The notes under the pieces: generated by a model
Databases searched by the model: none
Seen by the model: only the letters and a program-made list of their open reading frames with translations
What the model was told of the DNA's origin: nothing
Part shown: one piece after another, positions 36,479 to 44,952 of the stretch
How positions within the stretch are numbered: the stretch's first letter is position 1
Layout: the number at the start of each line of letters is the position of its first letter
Assembly (NCBI RefSeq): GCF_001485215.1
Contig: NZ_BBWW01000001.1
Location: forward strand, 5,022,001-5,086,000
Direction: 5' to 3'
DNA from: Leptolyngbya sp. NIES-2104
GTDB lineage: Bacteria > Cyanobacteriota > Cyanobacteriia > Leptolyngbyales > Leptolyngbyaceae
Length of the DNA: 64,000 bases
Translations under genes and position numbers: made by a program

Positions 36479-37816
36479 TTAATCACCGCCTGGCTCAACG
36501 AGTTTACCAATGTTAAAATCGATGCGTACCCACCCTTTGAGGTGATGTAAATTATTGAGCAGTAACAATGGAATCTGCCAATGATGCACCATCAGAAACG
36601 GGATCGGATCAGAGGTTTGCAGAATGGCATCTTTTCCGCTCAGGATCGTCTGTAAACGGTGTTGCAATCGATCAAAGGTGATTAGTCTCCAAACTTCGTG
36701 ATAAGTCCAGTAAGTCGGCTTACTCGTTGGCAGGGGTTGAATCGGTTCTACGGTTAAGGGTTCACCTAAGTAAGCATTGGCAACTTCGGGATGATTGTAG
36801 AACATCGTGATTGCAGAATGGGTTCGGGGATTACATTCGATCGCATAAACTTCACCCGTCGAACGTTCAATAAAATCAAATGAAATCTGTCCAGAAAGGT
36901 TCAATGCTTCGACGAATGTTGTGATCCAAGCTTGAATTGCAGCATGTTCTACTTGCTCATAGTTCACCTGAAACGCCGAAGATTTTGCACAACAATGCAA
37001 TCGCACTTTACCATCGCGCACAGTGCTATGGGTGCAGTACTCTTGCCCAGTAATGAACTCTTGTAAGATCCAAGGATTCTCATCACTAATCGGCAAAGTT
37101 GCTAAGTGTGCTGCCATTGCTTCTTTTGATTCTAATGGATACTTAGTCATATCCAATCGATGCACCGAATTGTAAGCAATGCTTTTGAGAATGTATTGGC
37201 TTGAGTCAAACTCGAAATCGAGAACTTGCTGCGGATTCGTGATTTGATAGGTTTTCGGAGCCGTGAGATTTAGCGATCGAGCTTTTTGACTCAGTTCAAA
37301 TTTATCATCTAGTAGCTGTGTGATCCCCACATCAAAATGGAATACCTCACAGTATTTCGACAATTCCGGTTTTGCTAATGAACAATAGTAGCTCTCAACT
37401 GGGCTAGTAACTGGAACAAAGAAATCAATGTTTTCCCGCTGCACAATCTCAACTAAGGCGTTGATAAATGCTTCTGAGTTTTGCTTAGGTGCGGGAACAG
37501 TGTAAAAGCGATCGACTGCATTTGAAAATCGATGTCCTGTGAGCCAATATTTCTCGGTTTCAACTAGGACGACAGAATGACCCGCAGCGTGAAACGATCG
37601 AGCAAGCTGTAAAGCTTTCGTCATCTTGCCGCCTGTAATCAGGATGCGTTTCGGAGCGTTAGATTTAGGAGTGGTCGATTTCTGAAATTGTCCGATTAGA
37701 AAGGCGATGAGCACGATCGTTAAATTAATCGGCAGCGCGATCAATAATGCTGTGAGCGTCAGTATATTTTGTAATGCTGCGATGAGCTTAGATGGAAGAG
37801 ACTTAGAATTTAGCAT
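36479..37816 (-). CDS. mysC: ATP-grasp ligase MysC (mycosporine-glycine synthase)
   Basis: ATG 37816 gives 445 residues. A longer frame starting at 37966 is rejected because its first 50 residues are encoded by mobile-element sequence. After an N-terminal hydrophobic segment (about residues 10-45), the protein has a pre-ATP-grasp domain (KRILITGGKMTKALQLARSFHAAGH) and an ATP-grasp core (YILKSIAYNSVHRLD, ISFDFIERSTGEVYAIECNPRTHSAI). MysC joins glycine to 4-deoxygadusol to make mycosporine-glycine. It lies 202 nt after mysB, with element A3 in the gap. No mysD or mysE gene is visible downstream. Confidence 0.88.
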   Translation of the reverse strand: MLNSKSLPSKLIAALQNILTLTALLIALPINLTIVLIAFLIGQFQKSTTPKSNAPKRILITGGKMTKALQLARSFHAAGHSVVLVETEKYWLTGHRFSNAVDRFYTVPAPKQNSEAFINALVEIVQRENIDFFVPVTSPVESYYCSLAKPELSKYCEVFHFDVGITQLLDDKFELSQKARSLNLTAPKTYQITNPQQVLDFEFDSSQYILKSIAYNSVHRLDMTKYPLESKEAMAAHLATLPISDENPWILQEFITGQEYCTHSTVRDGKVRLHCCAKSSAFQVNYEQVEHAAIQAWITTFVEALNLSGQISFDFIERSTGEVYAIECNPRTHSAITMFYNHPEVANAYLGEPLTVEPIQPLPTSKPTYWTYHEVWRLITFDRLQHRLQTILSGKDAILQTSDPIPFLMVHHWQIPLLLLNNLHHLKGWVRIDFNIGKLVEPGGD

Positions 37817-37874
37817 GGTAAAACAGCCGTAGATGGAGGCTTTTCGTTTGAAGGCTTCTCGTTCGTTGCAGCAG

Positions 37875-37997
37875 CCCGCCCCGGAATGGAATTCGGGGCT
37901 AGTAGAACGAAGTCCACTAAAGGGGACTGGTGTTTCAGGTTCTTTAGTCCTGAAGGGACTTCGCACTGTTAGCCCCGAATTCTATTCTGGGGCGGGT
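37875..37997. repeat. Palindromic element A3 between mysB and mysC
   Basis: A 123-bp family A element starting CCCGCCCCGGAATGGAATTC and ending GGGGCGGGT, with inner hairpins AGTCC...GGACT (loop TAAA) and AGTCC-TGAA-GGGACT. It occupies most of the 202-nt gap inside the mys operon. Its minus-strand reading creates an artificial N-terminal extension of mysC. Confidence 0.85.
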
Positions 37998-38018
37998 GAG
38001 CAACGAAGCAAACATCTC

Positions 38019-38831
38019 CTAAACTCGTCGAATCAATGTCACCCCATCACGCAATGGAACTAACACCTGTTCAACCCGTTCATCCTCTGCCACCACTCGA
38101 TTAAACTCTGCGATCGCAGCTCCATTCGTCGATCGCTCACTCAGATAAGGCTGTCCCTGAAGCAGCGTATTATCCACACAGATAAACCCATCCGGTGCTA
38201 ATAACCCTTCATCAAGCAGCAATTGAAAGTATTGAACATACTCCCGCTTATCCGCATCGATGAACACGAAATCAAACGATTCACCTTGATCGGCGAGTTG
38301 TTTGAGAGTCTCGATCGCAGGCGCTAACCGAATCTGAATTTTTGATCCATGCAGAGACTGATCAAAGAGATTCTGAGCAAAACTCGCAACATAATCATCA
38401 ACCTCACACGCTACCAGAATTCCATCATTCGGTAATGCTTCCGCCATTGCTAACGCGGAATACCCGGTAAACATTCCAATATCGAGAATGCGACGGGCAC
38501 GAGTCATGTGAACTAACATTTTAAGGAACTGTCCTTCCACATGACCCGACAGCATTTCTTGCTCTAAATGGCGGACGGTTTCACCATCAGAAAAACGCTG
38601 ATCCCAAGGTTCGCGCTGTGTTTTTTGGGCGATCGCTTTCAAATCTTTCGATTCAGACGTTGTACAAGCATTCACATACTCTTCCAGCCCGATCGCTAAA
38701 TCTAAAGCTTTCTGCACTGATTCAGTGGCATCTTCTGAATGTTGCAATTGCTCGATCGCGGTTTGCAAATGAGCGGTCAAAATTCCAAGCGGTGTAATCG
38801 GACGAGCGACAGGCGGCGTAATCGTTGTCAT
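38019..38831 (-). CDS. mysB: O-methyltransferase MysB (4-deoxygadusol synthesis)
   Basis: A 270-residue class I methyltransferase of the catechol/caffeoyl-CoA O-methyltransferase type: RRILDIGMFTGYSALAMAEALP (motif I), FDFVFIDADKREYVQYFQLLLDEGLLAPDG (metal-binding Asp cluster) and VDNTLLQG. Its ATG touches the mysA stop (TAGATG), so the two are coupled. MysB methylates the cyclised product of MysA to give 4-deoxygadusol, the core of mycosporines. Context with MysA and MysC makes the assignment secure. Confidence 0.92.
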   Translation of the reverse strand: MTTITPPVARPITPLGILTAHLQTAIEQLQHSEDATESVQKALDLAIGLEEYVNACTTSESKDLKAIAQKTQREPWDQRFSDGETVRHLEQEMLSGHVEGQFLKMLVHMTRARRILDIGMFTGYSALAMAEALPNDGILVACEVDDYVASFAQNLFDQSLHGSKIQIRLAPAIETLKQLADQGESFDFVFIDADKREYVQYFQLLLDEGLLAPDGFICVDNTLLQGQPYLSERSTNGAAIAEFNRVVAEDERVEQVLVPLRDGVTLIRRV

Positions 38832-40061
38832 CTAGTTCGCGCTCCCGATCAGTTCACTGCTACCCACATAGGCATCAATTCCTGCACCAGCACGCGGATA
38901 GTCCGCACACAGGCGTTTGTGATCTGCGATCGCGCTTTCCAACTCTTCACGAGTCAAATCATTCACAAAGTAGCAAGTTCCAATCGGGCGCGGCATTGCG
39001 GCTCTTAAGAATCCATCGCGGGTCAGCATGATCGATTGTGTTGCTTTCCACATCAGATCAATTTCCATCAACGGGTGATCTAATGCAAGTCCCAAACGAC
39101 TCATCAAACCGAGAATACGATCGCGATCGAGTGCTGAAATGTAGCCGCGTTTTTCAGCGATCGTGGCTGAAATTGCCATGTCAATGTTCACCGCATGACC
39201 GTGTAACAGTGGAATTTGGGGAGCGAGTTCGAGCGTCGGACTCCAAGTATGACCGTAAGCAATCACTCGATCGAGCATCAATTCATGCAGATTCGGAGCT
39301 TCTAACTCCAGCATGGTCTTGATCGATTCGTAGTTTACTCGATGTCCAATTTGCTTCAATTCAGCATCATTGCCAACGAATCCAAAATGGTTGTAAAGCA
39401 ACTCCTCACCATGCTGTTCCAATAAGTTGAAAACTTCCTCATTGGAAACAACAGCAATTTTCACCAACTCCGCCATACCATTTCGGATTTGATCAACCGG
39501 CAATGTTTTGAGAAATGAAAAGTCGAGAATCACCTGTTTTGGTGGATGATATGCCCCCAAGCGATTCTTCAATTTGCCGTGATTCACTGCAACTTTGATC
39601 GCCACACCTGCATCAATTAATCCGATCAAAGTAGACGGAACTCGGATGTAATTTGTGCTTCTTCGATACGCAGAACAGGCGAAGCCCGCCACATCTAAAA
39701 CCAGTCCACCCCCAATCACCAGAACTGGTTCCTTGCGCTTCAAATTAAAGTCGCAAAACGCATCCGTAATCTTCAGAAACGTGTCGATCGTTTTTGTAGG
39801 TTCCGTAATCTCGATCGCAAATACGGTTAAATCAATTTCATAGTATTCAAAATAAGATCGAAGCTGGTCGCCATAGAGTCGATCGACATTGTGATCGACC
39901 ACGGCTAAACAACGCCCCAGAGTGCGATAATTGTCTGCCAATCCTGAATTACCGACTTCAAATAACCCTTCAATCAGATCCAAATTAAACTCGATCTTTT
40001 CGTATCCTTCCAAATGGAATGATTGATCCGTTACTTCTACTTTTGCCTGAACAGAACTCAT
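38832..40061 (-). CDS. mysA: Sedoheptulose-7-phosphate cyclase MysA (desmethyl-4-deoxygadusol synthase)
   Basis: ATG 40061, preceded by GGAAAG, gives 409 residues, the usual length; a longer frame at 40097 is rejected. It is a dehydroquinate-synthase-like cyclase: NAD-binding [40 protein letters not shown], metal-site residues in [10 protein letters not shown] and [13 protein letters not shown]. The N-terminus [14 protein letters not shown] matches cyanobacterial DDGS enzymes as I remember them. It converts sedoheptulose 7-phosphate to desmethyl-4-deoxygadusol, first step to UV-absorbing mycosporines. It leads the minus-strand mysA-mysB-mysC operon; the divergent neighbour is a gamma-glutamyltransferase gene. 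Confidence 0.94.
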   Translation of the reverse strand: MSSVQAKVEVTDQSFHLEGYEKIEFNLDLIEGLFEVGNSGLADNYRTLGRCLAVVDHNVDRLYGDQLRSYFEYYEIDLTVFAIEITEPTKTIDTFLKITDAFCDFNLKRKEPVLVIGGGLVLDVAGFACSAYRRSTNYIRVPSTLIGLIDAGVAIKVAVNHGKLKNRLGAYHPPKQVILDFSFLKTLPVDQIRNGMAELVKIAVVSNEEVFNLLEQHGEELLYNHFGFVGNDAELKQIGHRVNYESIKTMLELEAPNLHELMLDRVIAYGHTWSPTLELAPQIPLLHGHAVNIDMAISATIAEKRGYISALDRDRILGLMSRLGLALDHPLMEIDLMWKATQSIMLTRDGFLRAAMPRPIGTCYFVNDLTREELESAIADHKRLCADYPRAGAGIDAYVGSSELIGSAN

Positions 40062-40329
40062 AGCTTTCTTTCCGTAAATTGTCCAAATTGCCAACACAAA
40101 CTCGCTCGTAAATCACATTACGAACTACGTCAATAAATTAGTAAATCTCTAAGTTTGTGTTAGAAACCGCAACCGACTAAATAAGATCAACCGAATCGAC
40201 TTGGCGGACTCCCAAAACATGAAGTGCCGTGAAATTTGAATCATGTATTAGCCGCACCGTAAACTATCAGTAGAGTAATAATCTGCCCGATCGCTTAACA
40301 GTGCCTAAAGGAGTAGAAAGGAGTACGTC

Positions 40330-41955
40330 TTGAAGACTAATTCTGAAGAAAGATTTTCTATCGCAGAACAGATTGACCGTTATCCTTACGCTGCAAAGCG
40401 TTACGTCGTAATGGGAACCCAAGGAGCAGTCGCGACGAGTCAACCTTTAGCAACGTTAGCAGGAATACAAATGCTGTTAGCAGGTGGCAACGCGATCGAT
40501 GCTGCGGTTGCGACTGCGATCGCGCTCACGGTCGTCGAACCCACCTCAAATGGCATTGGCTCTGATGCTTTCGCGCTCGTTTGGGATGGAAAACTTCACA
40601 GCTTAAATGCCTCCGGTCGAAGTCCGCAGAATTTACCAATCCAAAGCTTTCTCGATGCGCCAAAGATGCCCAATTTAGGCTGGGGAACGGTGACGGTTCC
40701 CGGTGCAGTTTCAGCGTGGATCGCGCTGTCTAAGCGTTGGGGAAAGCTCCCGTTTGAACAATTGTTTGAACCTGCAATTCGTTACGCGGAACAAGGCTTT
40801 CCCGTGTCTCCTGAAACTGCAAGAGCTTGGAAACGAGCCGAACAGATTTTTACTAAACTCTCTGGAGCCGAATTTCAACCGTTTCAATCTGTGTTTTTTC
40901 CAACAGGTCGCGCTCCTCGTGCGGGCGAAGTTTGGAACAGTCCGAATCATGCGAAAACATTACGATCGATTGCTCAATCTCAAGGCGAATCCTTTTATCG
41001 AGGCGAACTCGCAGACGCAATCGCACAATTCGCAGAACAGACCGGAGGATTTCTCGATCGCACTGATTTAGCGAATCATCAATGTGATTGGGTTGATCCG
41101 ATTTCAACAAACTATCGAGGTGTTACCGTTTGGGAAACGCCACCCAACACACACGGTATTGCTACCTTAATTGCATTGAACATTCTAGAAGGCTTTGAAC
41201 TATCAAAATACCCGCGTGATTCAGTGGAGAGCTTTCATCTGCAAATTGAAGCGATGAAATTAGCGTTTGTGGAAGTCGATCGACATGTTGGTGATCCGCG
41301 ATCGATGCGCGTTTCTCACACTGATTTACTCGATAAAGCTTATGCCGCCAAAAGAAGACAATTGATCACTAATACAGCATTATCTACTATCACTTCAGGA
41401 CTTCCGAAAGGTGGAACAGTCTATTTAGCAGCAGCAGACCAAGATCTGATGGTATCATTTATTCAATCGAACTATGCTGGCTTTGGTAGTGGAATTCTCA
41501 TTCCGGGTACAGGAATTGCACTACAAAATCGTGCTAGTAACTTCTCAACTGAAGCAGGACATCCAAATCAAGTTGCACCTGGCAAACGTCCTTATCACAC
41601 GATTATCCCAGGATTTCTAAGCATCGAAGATCAGCCGATTGGTGCTTTCGGTGTAATGGGTGGCTTTATGCAGCCTCAAGGACATTTACAGATGGTCGTG
41701 AACTTGGTGGACTATGGCATGAATCCGCAAACTGCTCTAGATGCTCCTCGCTGGCGATGGGTTGCAAACAATCAGGTACTTTTAGAGCGATCGATTTCTT
41801 CTGATATTGCGATCGCACTTTCCGATCGACACCATGCCATTCAAATGACTGCTGAACCCAGCGCTTTCGGTCGAGGACAAGTCATTCTCAAAGACAACAA
41901 TGTTTTGATTGCAGGGTCAGAATCGAGAGCGGATGGATGTGCGATCGCGCTTTAG
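40330..41955 (+). CDS. Gamma-glutamyltransferase family protein
   Basis: A 541-residue protein starting at TTG 40330. The TTG is supported by a strong AAAGGAG about 8 nt upstream; the next ATG is inside the conserved N-terminus. Hallmarks are GAVATSQPLATLAGIQMLLAGGNAIDAAVATAIALTVVEP at residues about 30-70 and SNGIGSDAFALVW. The autoprocessing site is probably before Thr363 in PKGGTVYLAAAD, giving large and small chains. There is no evident signal peptide, so it may be cytoplasmic, like the YwrD-type. Substrate (glutathione or another gamma-glutamyl compound) is unproven. Element A4 follows the stop directly. Confidence 0.88.
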   Translation: MKTNSEERFSIAEQIDRYPYAAKRYVVMGTQGAVATSQPLATLAGIQMLLAGGNAIDAAVATAIALTVVEPTSNGIGSDAFALVWDGKLHSLNASGRSPQNLPIQSFLDAPKMPNLGWGTVTVPGAVSAWIALSKRWGKLPFEQLFEPAIRYAEQGFPVSPETARAWKRAEQIFTKLSGAEFQPFQSVFFPTGRAPRAGEVWNSPNHAKTLRSIAQSQGESFYRGELADAIAQFAEQTGGFLDRTDLANHQCDWVDPISTNYRGVTVWETPPNTHGIATLIALNILEGFELSKYPRDSVESFHLQIEAMKLAFVEVDRHVGDPRSMRVSHTDLLDKAYAAKRRQLITNTALSTITSGLPKGGTVYLAAADQDLMVSFIQSNYAGFGSGILIPGTGIALQNRASNFSTEAGHPNQVAPGKRPYHTIIPGFLSIEDQPIGAFGVMGGFMQPQGHLQMVVNLVDYGMNPQTALDAPRWRWVANNQVLLERSISSDIAIALSDRHHAIQMTAEPSAFGRGQVILKDNNVLIAGSESRADGCAIAL

Positions 41956-41960
41956 TTCTA

Positions 41961-42159
41961 GGGTGTGTTTCAGAACTCTTTGCTTCGTTCATGTCCGCCC
42001 CGGAATGGAATTCGGGGCTAACAGTGCGAAGTCAGTTGAAACTGACTGAAGATGCTGGATTTGGCTGTTAGTCCCCTTTAGTGGACTTCGTTTGATTAGC
42101 CCCGAATTCCATTCTGGGGCGAGTGAGCAACGAGAGCGAGAAGGCTTTAAAACACACTC
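41961..42159. mobile_element. Palindromic MITE-like element A4
   Basis: Family A element with outer ends GGGTGTGTTT and AAAACACACTC, and a core at 41995-42123 (CCGCCCCGGAATGGAATTCG ... CCATTCTGGGGCG). Inner hairpins are AGTCAGT-TGAA-ACTGACT (42031-42048) and AGTCC...GGACT (about 42070-42087). It fills the gap between two convergent genes and its last bases reach the muramidase stop codon. Confidence 0.82.
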
Positions 42160-43508
42160 TAAGCCGCATTTCGCCAATAGTTATAAGCTTCTGCTAGCTT
42201 TTCATCATAGCGATTCACTCGGTAGCTTTCACCGTTATACCGCAGTGCAAATCCTGCCCAATCGCGGTTAATCAAAAAGCGATCGAGCCGATTGCTCTTA
42301 ATAAAATTGAACATTGCCGTGAGTTGTTTCCCTTCGCTCTCGTGCATATCCCGCACAAAAGATTCCACATCACGATAGCCCGCAGCACCATGATTAAAGC
42401 CCATAATTTGTCCCAGTCCCCAAGAAGCCGATTTCAATGCTCCGGCTCGATTCAAATTCGAGGCTCGATAGATTCGATCCCATTCTCCCGCCCCACCGAT
42501 ATAAAGGGCACGATTCCAAACAGGGCTTGAAATATCACCGTCACTCTCATCGAACTGTCCATTGGTAAACTCTGAAAACCAATGAGCTTCAAACAAAATC
42601 TTCGGTCTACCATCGCGCAAGAATCCTGATCCAGCAGCTTCTACATCAACCACGGCGCGAACTGCCGCCACTTCACAGCCAATCGATCGAGCAACATCAA
42701 TAAAATTTTGGGATGTCAACTGTCGAATTGGACGAGTCACCGGAATTCGAGGAATCGCAGGCTCTAGTAGCATCAGTGCCGCGATCGGGGATAGCTCATT
42801 CGAGTTGAATCCATACGCTCTAGAGAACTCAACATATCCCGCCTGAGTTCGACCGCCCCAAAGTCCGTCGATCGGACCCGGATTGTGTCCCATTGCGTCT
42901 AATCCTTGCTGAATTTGGCGCGTGAGACGTTGGTCGGCTGAGATTCGGCTCATTTGCCAGGTGAAGACATCCGACGCGATCGGGCGTAATCCAGTTGGAA
43001 TGGCTTGAGTCGGCGGAGCAAATCGAGGTCCAGACGGGGCTGGAGTTGGGGTTGCAGTAACGGGTGGACGCGGCGTTGGAGTGGGTGCTGGGGTTGGGGT
43101 TGCAGTAGCAGGTGGGCGTGGTGTGGGAGTGGGTGCCGGGGTTGGGGTTGCAGTAACGGGTGGACGAGGTGTAGGGGTTGGTGTGGCGGGAGGTTGAGCA
43201 ATTGTGGGAGGTGTCGGGGTAGGGACTGGAGTCGGTCGTGGGGGTGGGGTTGGCGTAGTGGGACGAGGTTGGATTCCGAGCAACACTTGAGCCGCACGGG
43301 GACTGATTACATCTGCTTGTAGTCGATTTCGGGTTGCAAAGGCAGTAAAAGCGCTTTGAGTTCGGTTGCCCCAAATACCGTCTACAAGTCCCGGTTGAAA
43401 TCCTAATGAAGTGAGTCGCTGCTGAACTTCTCTCGTTAAGTTCTGATTGTTGCGAACAGTCGTTAGTGCGACGATCGCAGTTCCTGATGCAATAGTATTC
43501 AGATTCAT
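42159..43508 (-). CDS. N-acetylmuramidase with two peptidoglycan-binding domains
   Basis: A 449-residue protein. Two peptidoglycan-binding-1 domains (about residues 18-80 and 185-250; both with GxxPGxxDGxWGxRTQ) are separated by a Pro/Thr-rich linker built from PTPTP repeats. The C-terminal domain (about 265-449) is the N-acetylmuramidase (PF11860) found in phage endolysins: probable catalytic Glu in VDVEAAGSGF, then KILFEAHWFSEFT and SASWGLGQIMGFNH. It should cleave peptidoglycan glycan strands. There is no signal peptide, which is odd for a cell-wall enzyme unless it relies on a phage-like or other release route. No phage genes adjoin it. Confidence 0.88.
   Translation of the reverse strand: MNLNTIASGTAIVALTTVRNNQNLTREVQQRLTSLGFQPGLVDGIWGNRTQSAFTAFATRNRLQADVISPRAAQVLLGIQPRPTTPTPPPRPTPVPTPTPPTIAQPPATPTPTPRPPVTATPTPAPTPTPRPPATATPTPAPTPTPRPPVTATPTPAPSGPRFAPPTQAIPTGLRPIASDVFTWQMSRISADQRLTRQIQQGLDAMGHNPGPIDGLWGGRTQAGYVEFSRAYGFNSNELSPIAALMLLEPAIPRIPVTRPIRQLTSQNFIDVARSIGCEVAAVRAVVDVEAAGSGFLRDGRPKILFEAHWFSEFTNGQFDESDGDISSPVWNRALYIGGAGEWDRIYRASNLNRAGALKSASWGLGQIMGFNHGAAGYRDVESFVRDMHESEGKQLTAMFNFIKSNRLDRFLINRDWAGFALRYNGESYRVNRYDEKLAEAYNYWRNAA
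43038..43200. repeat. 48-bp tandem repeat in the muramidase linker
   Basis: Units starting GTAACGGGTGGACG or variants begin at 43057, 43105 and 43153, spaced exactly 48 bp (16 codons), with a partial unit before. They encode the PTPAPTPTPRPP linker. This is a coding minisatellite that can change length in frame. Confidence 0.85.
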
Positions 43509-43634
43509 AAGATTTCACCCCACGCTATTAGCACTCTAGATTGTAGGCACGTTTCTCTTCTTTTCTTTAGAAGATTCTACGTATTTTCCAGAATTGCTAT
43601 ACAAACTGTTACGACGCTACCCAGAGAGTGTTCT

Positions 43635-43751
43635 CTATTCTCTAGGTTTGCTAGCTAAGATCCGCCAAGTGACGAATACGGTGATTGCCACAAAGCTCCA
43701 AAATACAACCGCATCCTGCCAGTTTTGCAAAAATCCAATGTGATCGCTCAT
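43635..43751 (-). CDS. Possible 38-residue single-helix membrane protein
   Basis: An ATG at 43751 overlaps the mnmD TGA (43748-43750) as ATGA, and the frame runs 38 codons to TAG. The peptide starts MSDHIGFLQNWQD, continues with a hydrophobic stretch (VVFWSFVAITVFVTW) and ends RILASKPRE: one predicted transmembrane helix with a basic C-terminal side. The stop-start overlap suggests coupled translation with mnmD. I do not recognise it. Its size resembles small accessory subunits of thylakoid complexes, but that is only a size comparison. Confidence 0.5.
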   Translation of the reverse strand: MSDHIGFLQNWQDAVVFWSFVAITVFVTWRILASKPRE

Positions 43752-44611
43752 TTAATGTTCCACCGTCTGCGCCAACTTGAGGTTGATTCTACCGTGCTCG
43801 ATCGCTGTTCTTGTTCATGTCGTTCTAAAATTTCTTCGGCTGCGTCGTGCAAAGTACGATCGCGATAAGGAATTGCCGCACGAGTATTCAAATGCTCTTG
43901 TTCCATCTGCGATAAAGGTTGCAAAGTTTCAGCACTCCAAGCCGCGATCGTGCCTTGCGCCCAGTCATGCGGCAGGTGCAATTCTCCGAGCGGAATCGTT
44001 CCAATCTGTAATCCTGCTTCGATCAATGCAGTGCGAACCGATGCCGATCGCGAATAAGTTGCAAGCTTGCCATCGGGTGCAAGACATTGAGCTACAAGCT
44101 TAAAAAATTCCACCGTCCAAAGCTGAGGACAGCGACGCGGTGAGAATGGATCAAAGAAAATTGCATCTGCTTGAAAGTGATTTAACTGTTGAATGGTTTG
44201 TCTCGCATCTCCGATTAGCAATTGTGCTTTGAGGTGATTGTCTTGATAAGAATGCTGTTTAGCAAGGGATTCTAGAACGGTTTGAACATCAGTTGACCAG
44301 TGTTGTAGAAGTGGTGCAGCACCGATCGGAACAGTTGGATCAAGTTCTAAGCCATAAATTTCGATGTTGCAGGTTGGATTAATTTTGCGAATCACCTCGA
44401 TCGCTGCTGCGGTGTTATATCCCAATCCGTAGCAAACATCTAAGAGTTTAATTTCAGATTGCTTTGCTCTTTGCTGTAAGTCGATCGCGTCTGAGAATTT
44501 TTGAAAGGCTTCTGTTTTCGCGCCTTGGTAGCTGTGAAATGCTTCTCCAAATTCTTCAGAAAAGAATGTATAAGACCCGTCACGCGTTAATTGTGGAATC
44601 CAATCTGGCAT
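43748..44611 (-). CDS. mnmD: tRNA 5-methylaminomethyl-2-thiouridine methyltransferase, MnmD-type
   Basis: A 287-residue protein of the MnmD (DUF752) family. It begins WIPQLTRDGSYTFFSEEFGEAFHSYQGAKTEA, a segment characteristic of the methyltransferase half of E. coli MnmC. The SAM-binding motif is LLDVCYGLGYNTAAA, followed by IYGLELD and the catalytic-region ADAIFFDPFSPRRCPQLW. It completes mnm5(s2)U at the tRNA wobble position. The FAD oxidase half of MnmC is absent, as in many cyanobacteria and plants. A tiny ORF is coupled to its stop. Confidence 0.88.
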   Translation of the reverse strand: MPDWIPQLTRDGSYTFFSEEFGEAFHSYQGAKTEAFQKFSDAIDLQQRAKQSEIKLLDVCYGLGYNTAAAIEVIRKINPTCNIEIYGLELDPTVPIGAAPLLQHWSTDVQTVLESLAKQHSYQDNHLKAQLLIGDARQTIQQLNHFQADAIFFDPFSPRRCPQLWTVEFFKLVAQCLAPDGKLATYSRSASVRTALIEAGLQIGTIPLGELHLPHDWAQGTIAAWSAETLQPLSQMEQEHLNTRAAIPYRDRTLHDAAEEILERHEQEQRSSTVESTSSWRRRWNIK

Positions 44612-44666
44612 ACATACTCAATAGCGCTTGCTTTATTCTAGAAGTAGCGTTAGTAAAAATAGAACT

Positions 44667-44939
44667 GTGTTTAAAGTTGTAACTCGTGATGTCGATCGAG
44701 AGTTCGATCGCTGGATTGATGCCCTCGAATTTGCGAAATCCCTGATGCCTCAGTGCAAATGGTTTCAGGATGTGCGGATTTTCGAGAAAGGAAATCTAGT
44801 CTGGGTGTATAGTCGATCGCATAAATTTCCACAGTTTGTGGGTGCGGGAGTATACGATCGACTCGCGAAACGATTTCTACTAGAGACCGCTGTAGACGAA
44901 GGTTTGATCGACATGAAAGAGGAACCCACAGAAGAATGA
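44667..44939 (+). CDS. Small conserved hypothetical protein
   Basis: GTG 44667 is the likely start, giving 91 residues; the frame is open from 44628. The protein reads FKVVTRDVDREFDRWIDALEFAKSL at the start, a mixed alpha/beta fold, and ends in an acidic tail (DMKEEPTEE). It contains WFQDVRIFEKGNLVWVYSRSHKFPQFVG. I do not know a domain name. It ends 13 nt before the stop of convergent desB. Confidence 0.55.
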   Translation: MFKVVTRDVDREFDRWIDALEFAKSLMPQCKWFQDVRIFEKGNLVWVYSRSHKFPQFVGAGVYDRLAKRFLLETAVDEGLIDMKEEPTEE

Positions 44940-44952
44940 GTTCCCCTAAGCA

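Noticed and set aside
37833-38063. Plus-strand frame of 76 codons over element A3
   Set aside because: It is made almost entirely of element sequence that is open in several frames; mysB and mysC start or end around it.
41989-42177. Minus-strand 62-codon frame
   Set aside because: It is element A4 sequence, matching the peptide inserted in the CHAT protein, with no independent gene evidence.
42829-43518. Long alternative frames (229, 115 and 105 codons) over the muramidase gene
   Set aside because: Low-complexity frames produced by the Pro/Thr linker repeats in other phases; the muramidase frame has two recognisable domain types.
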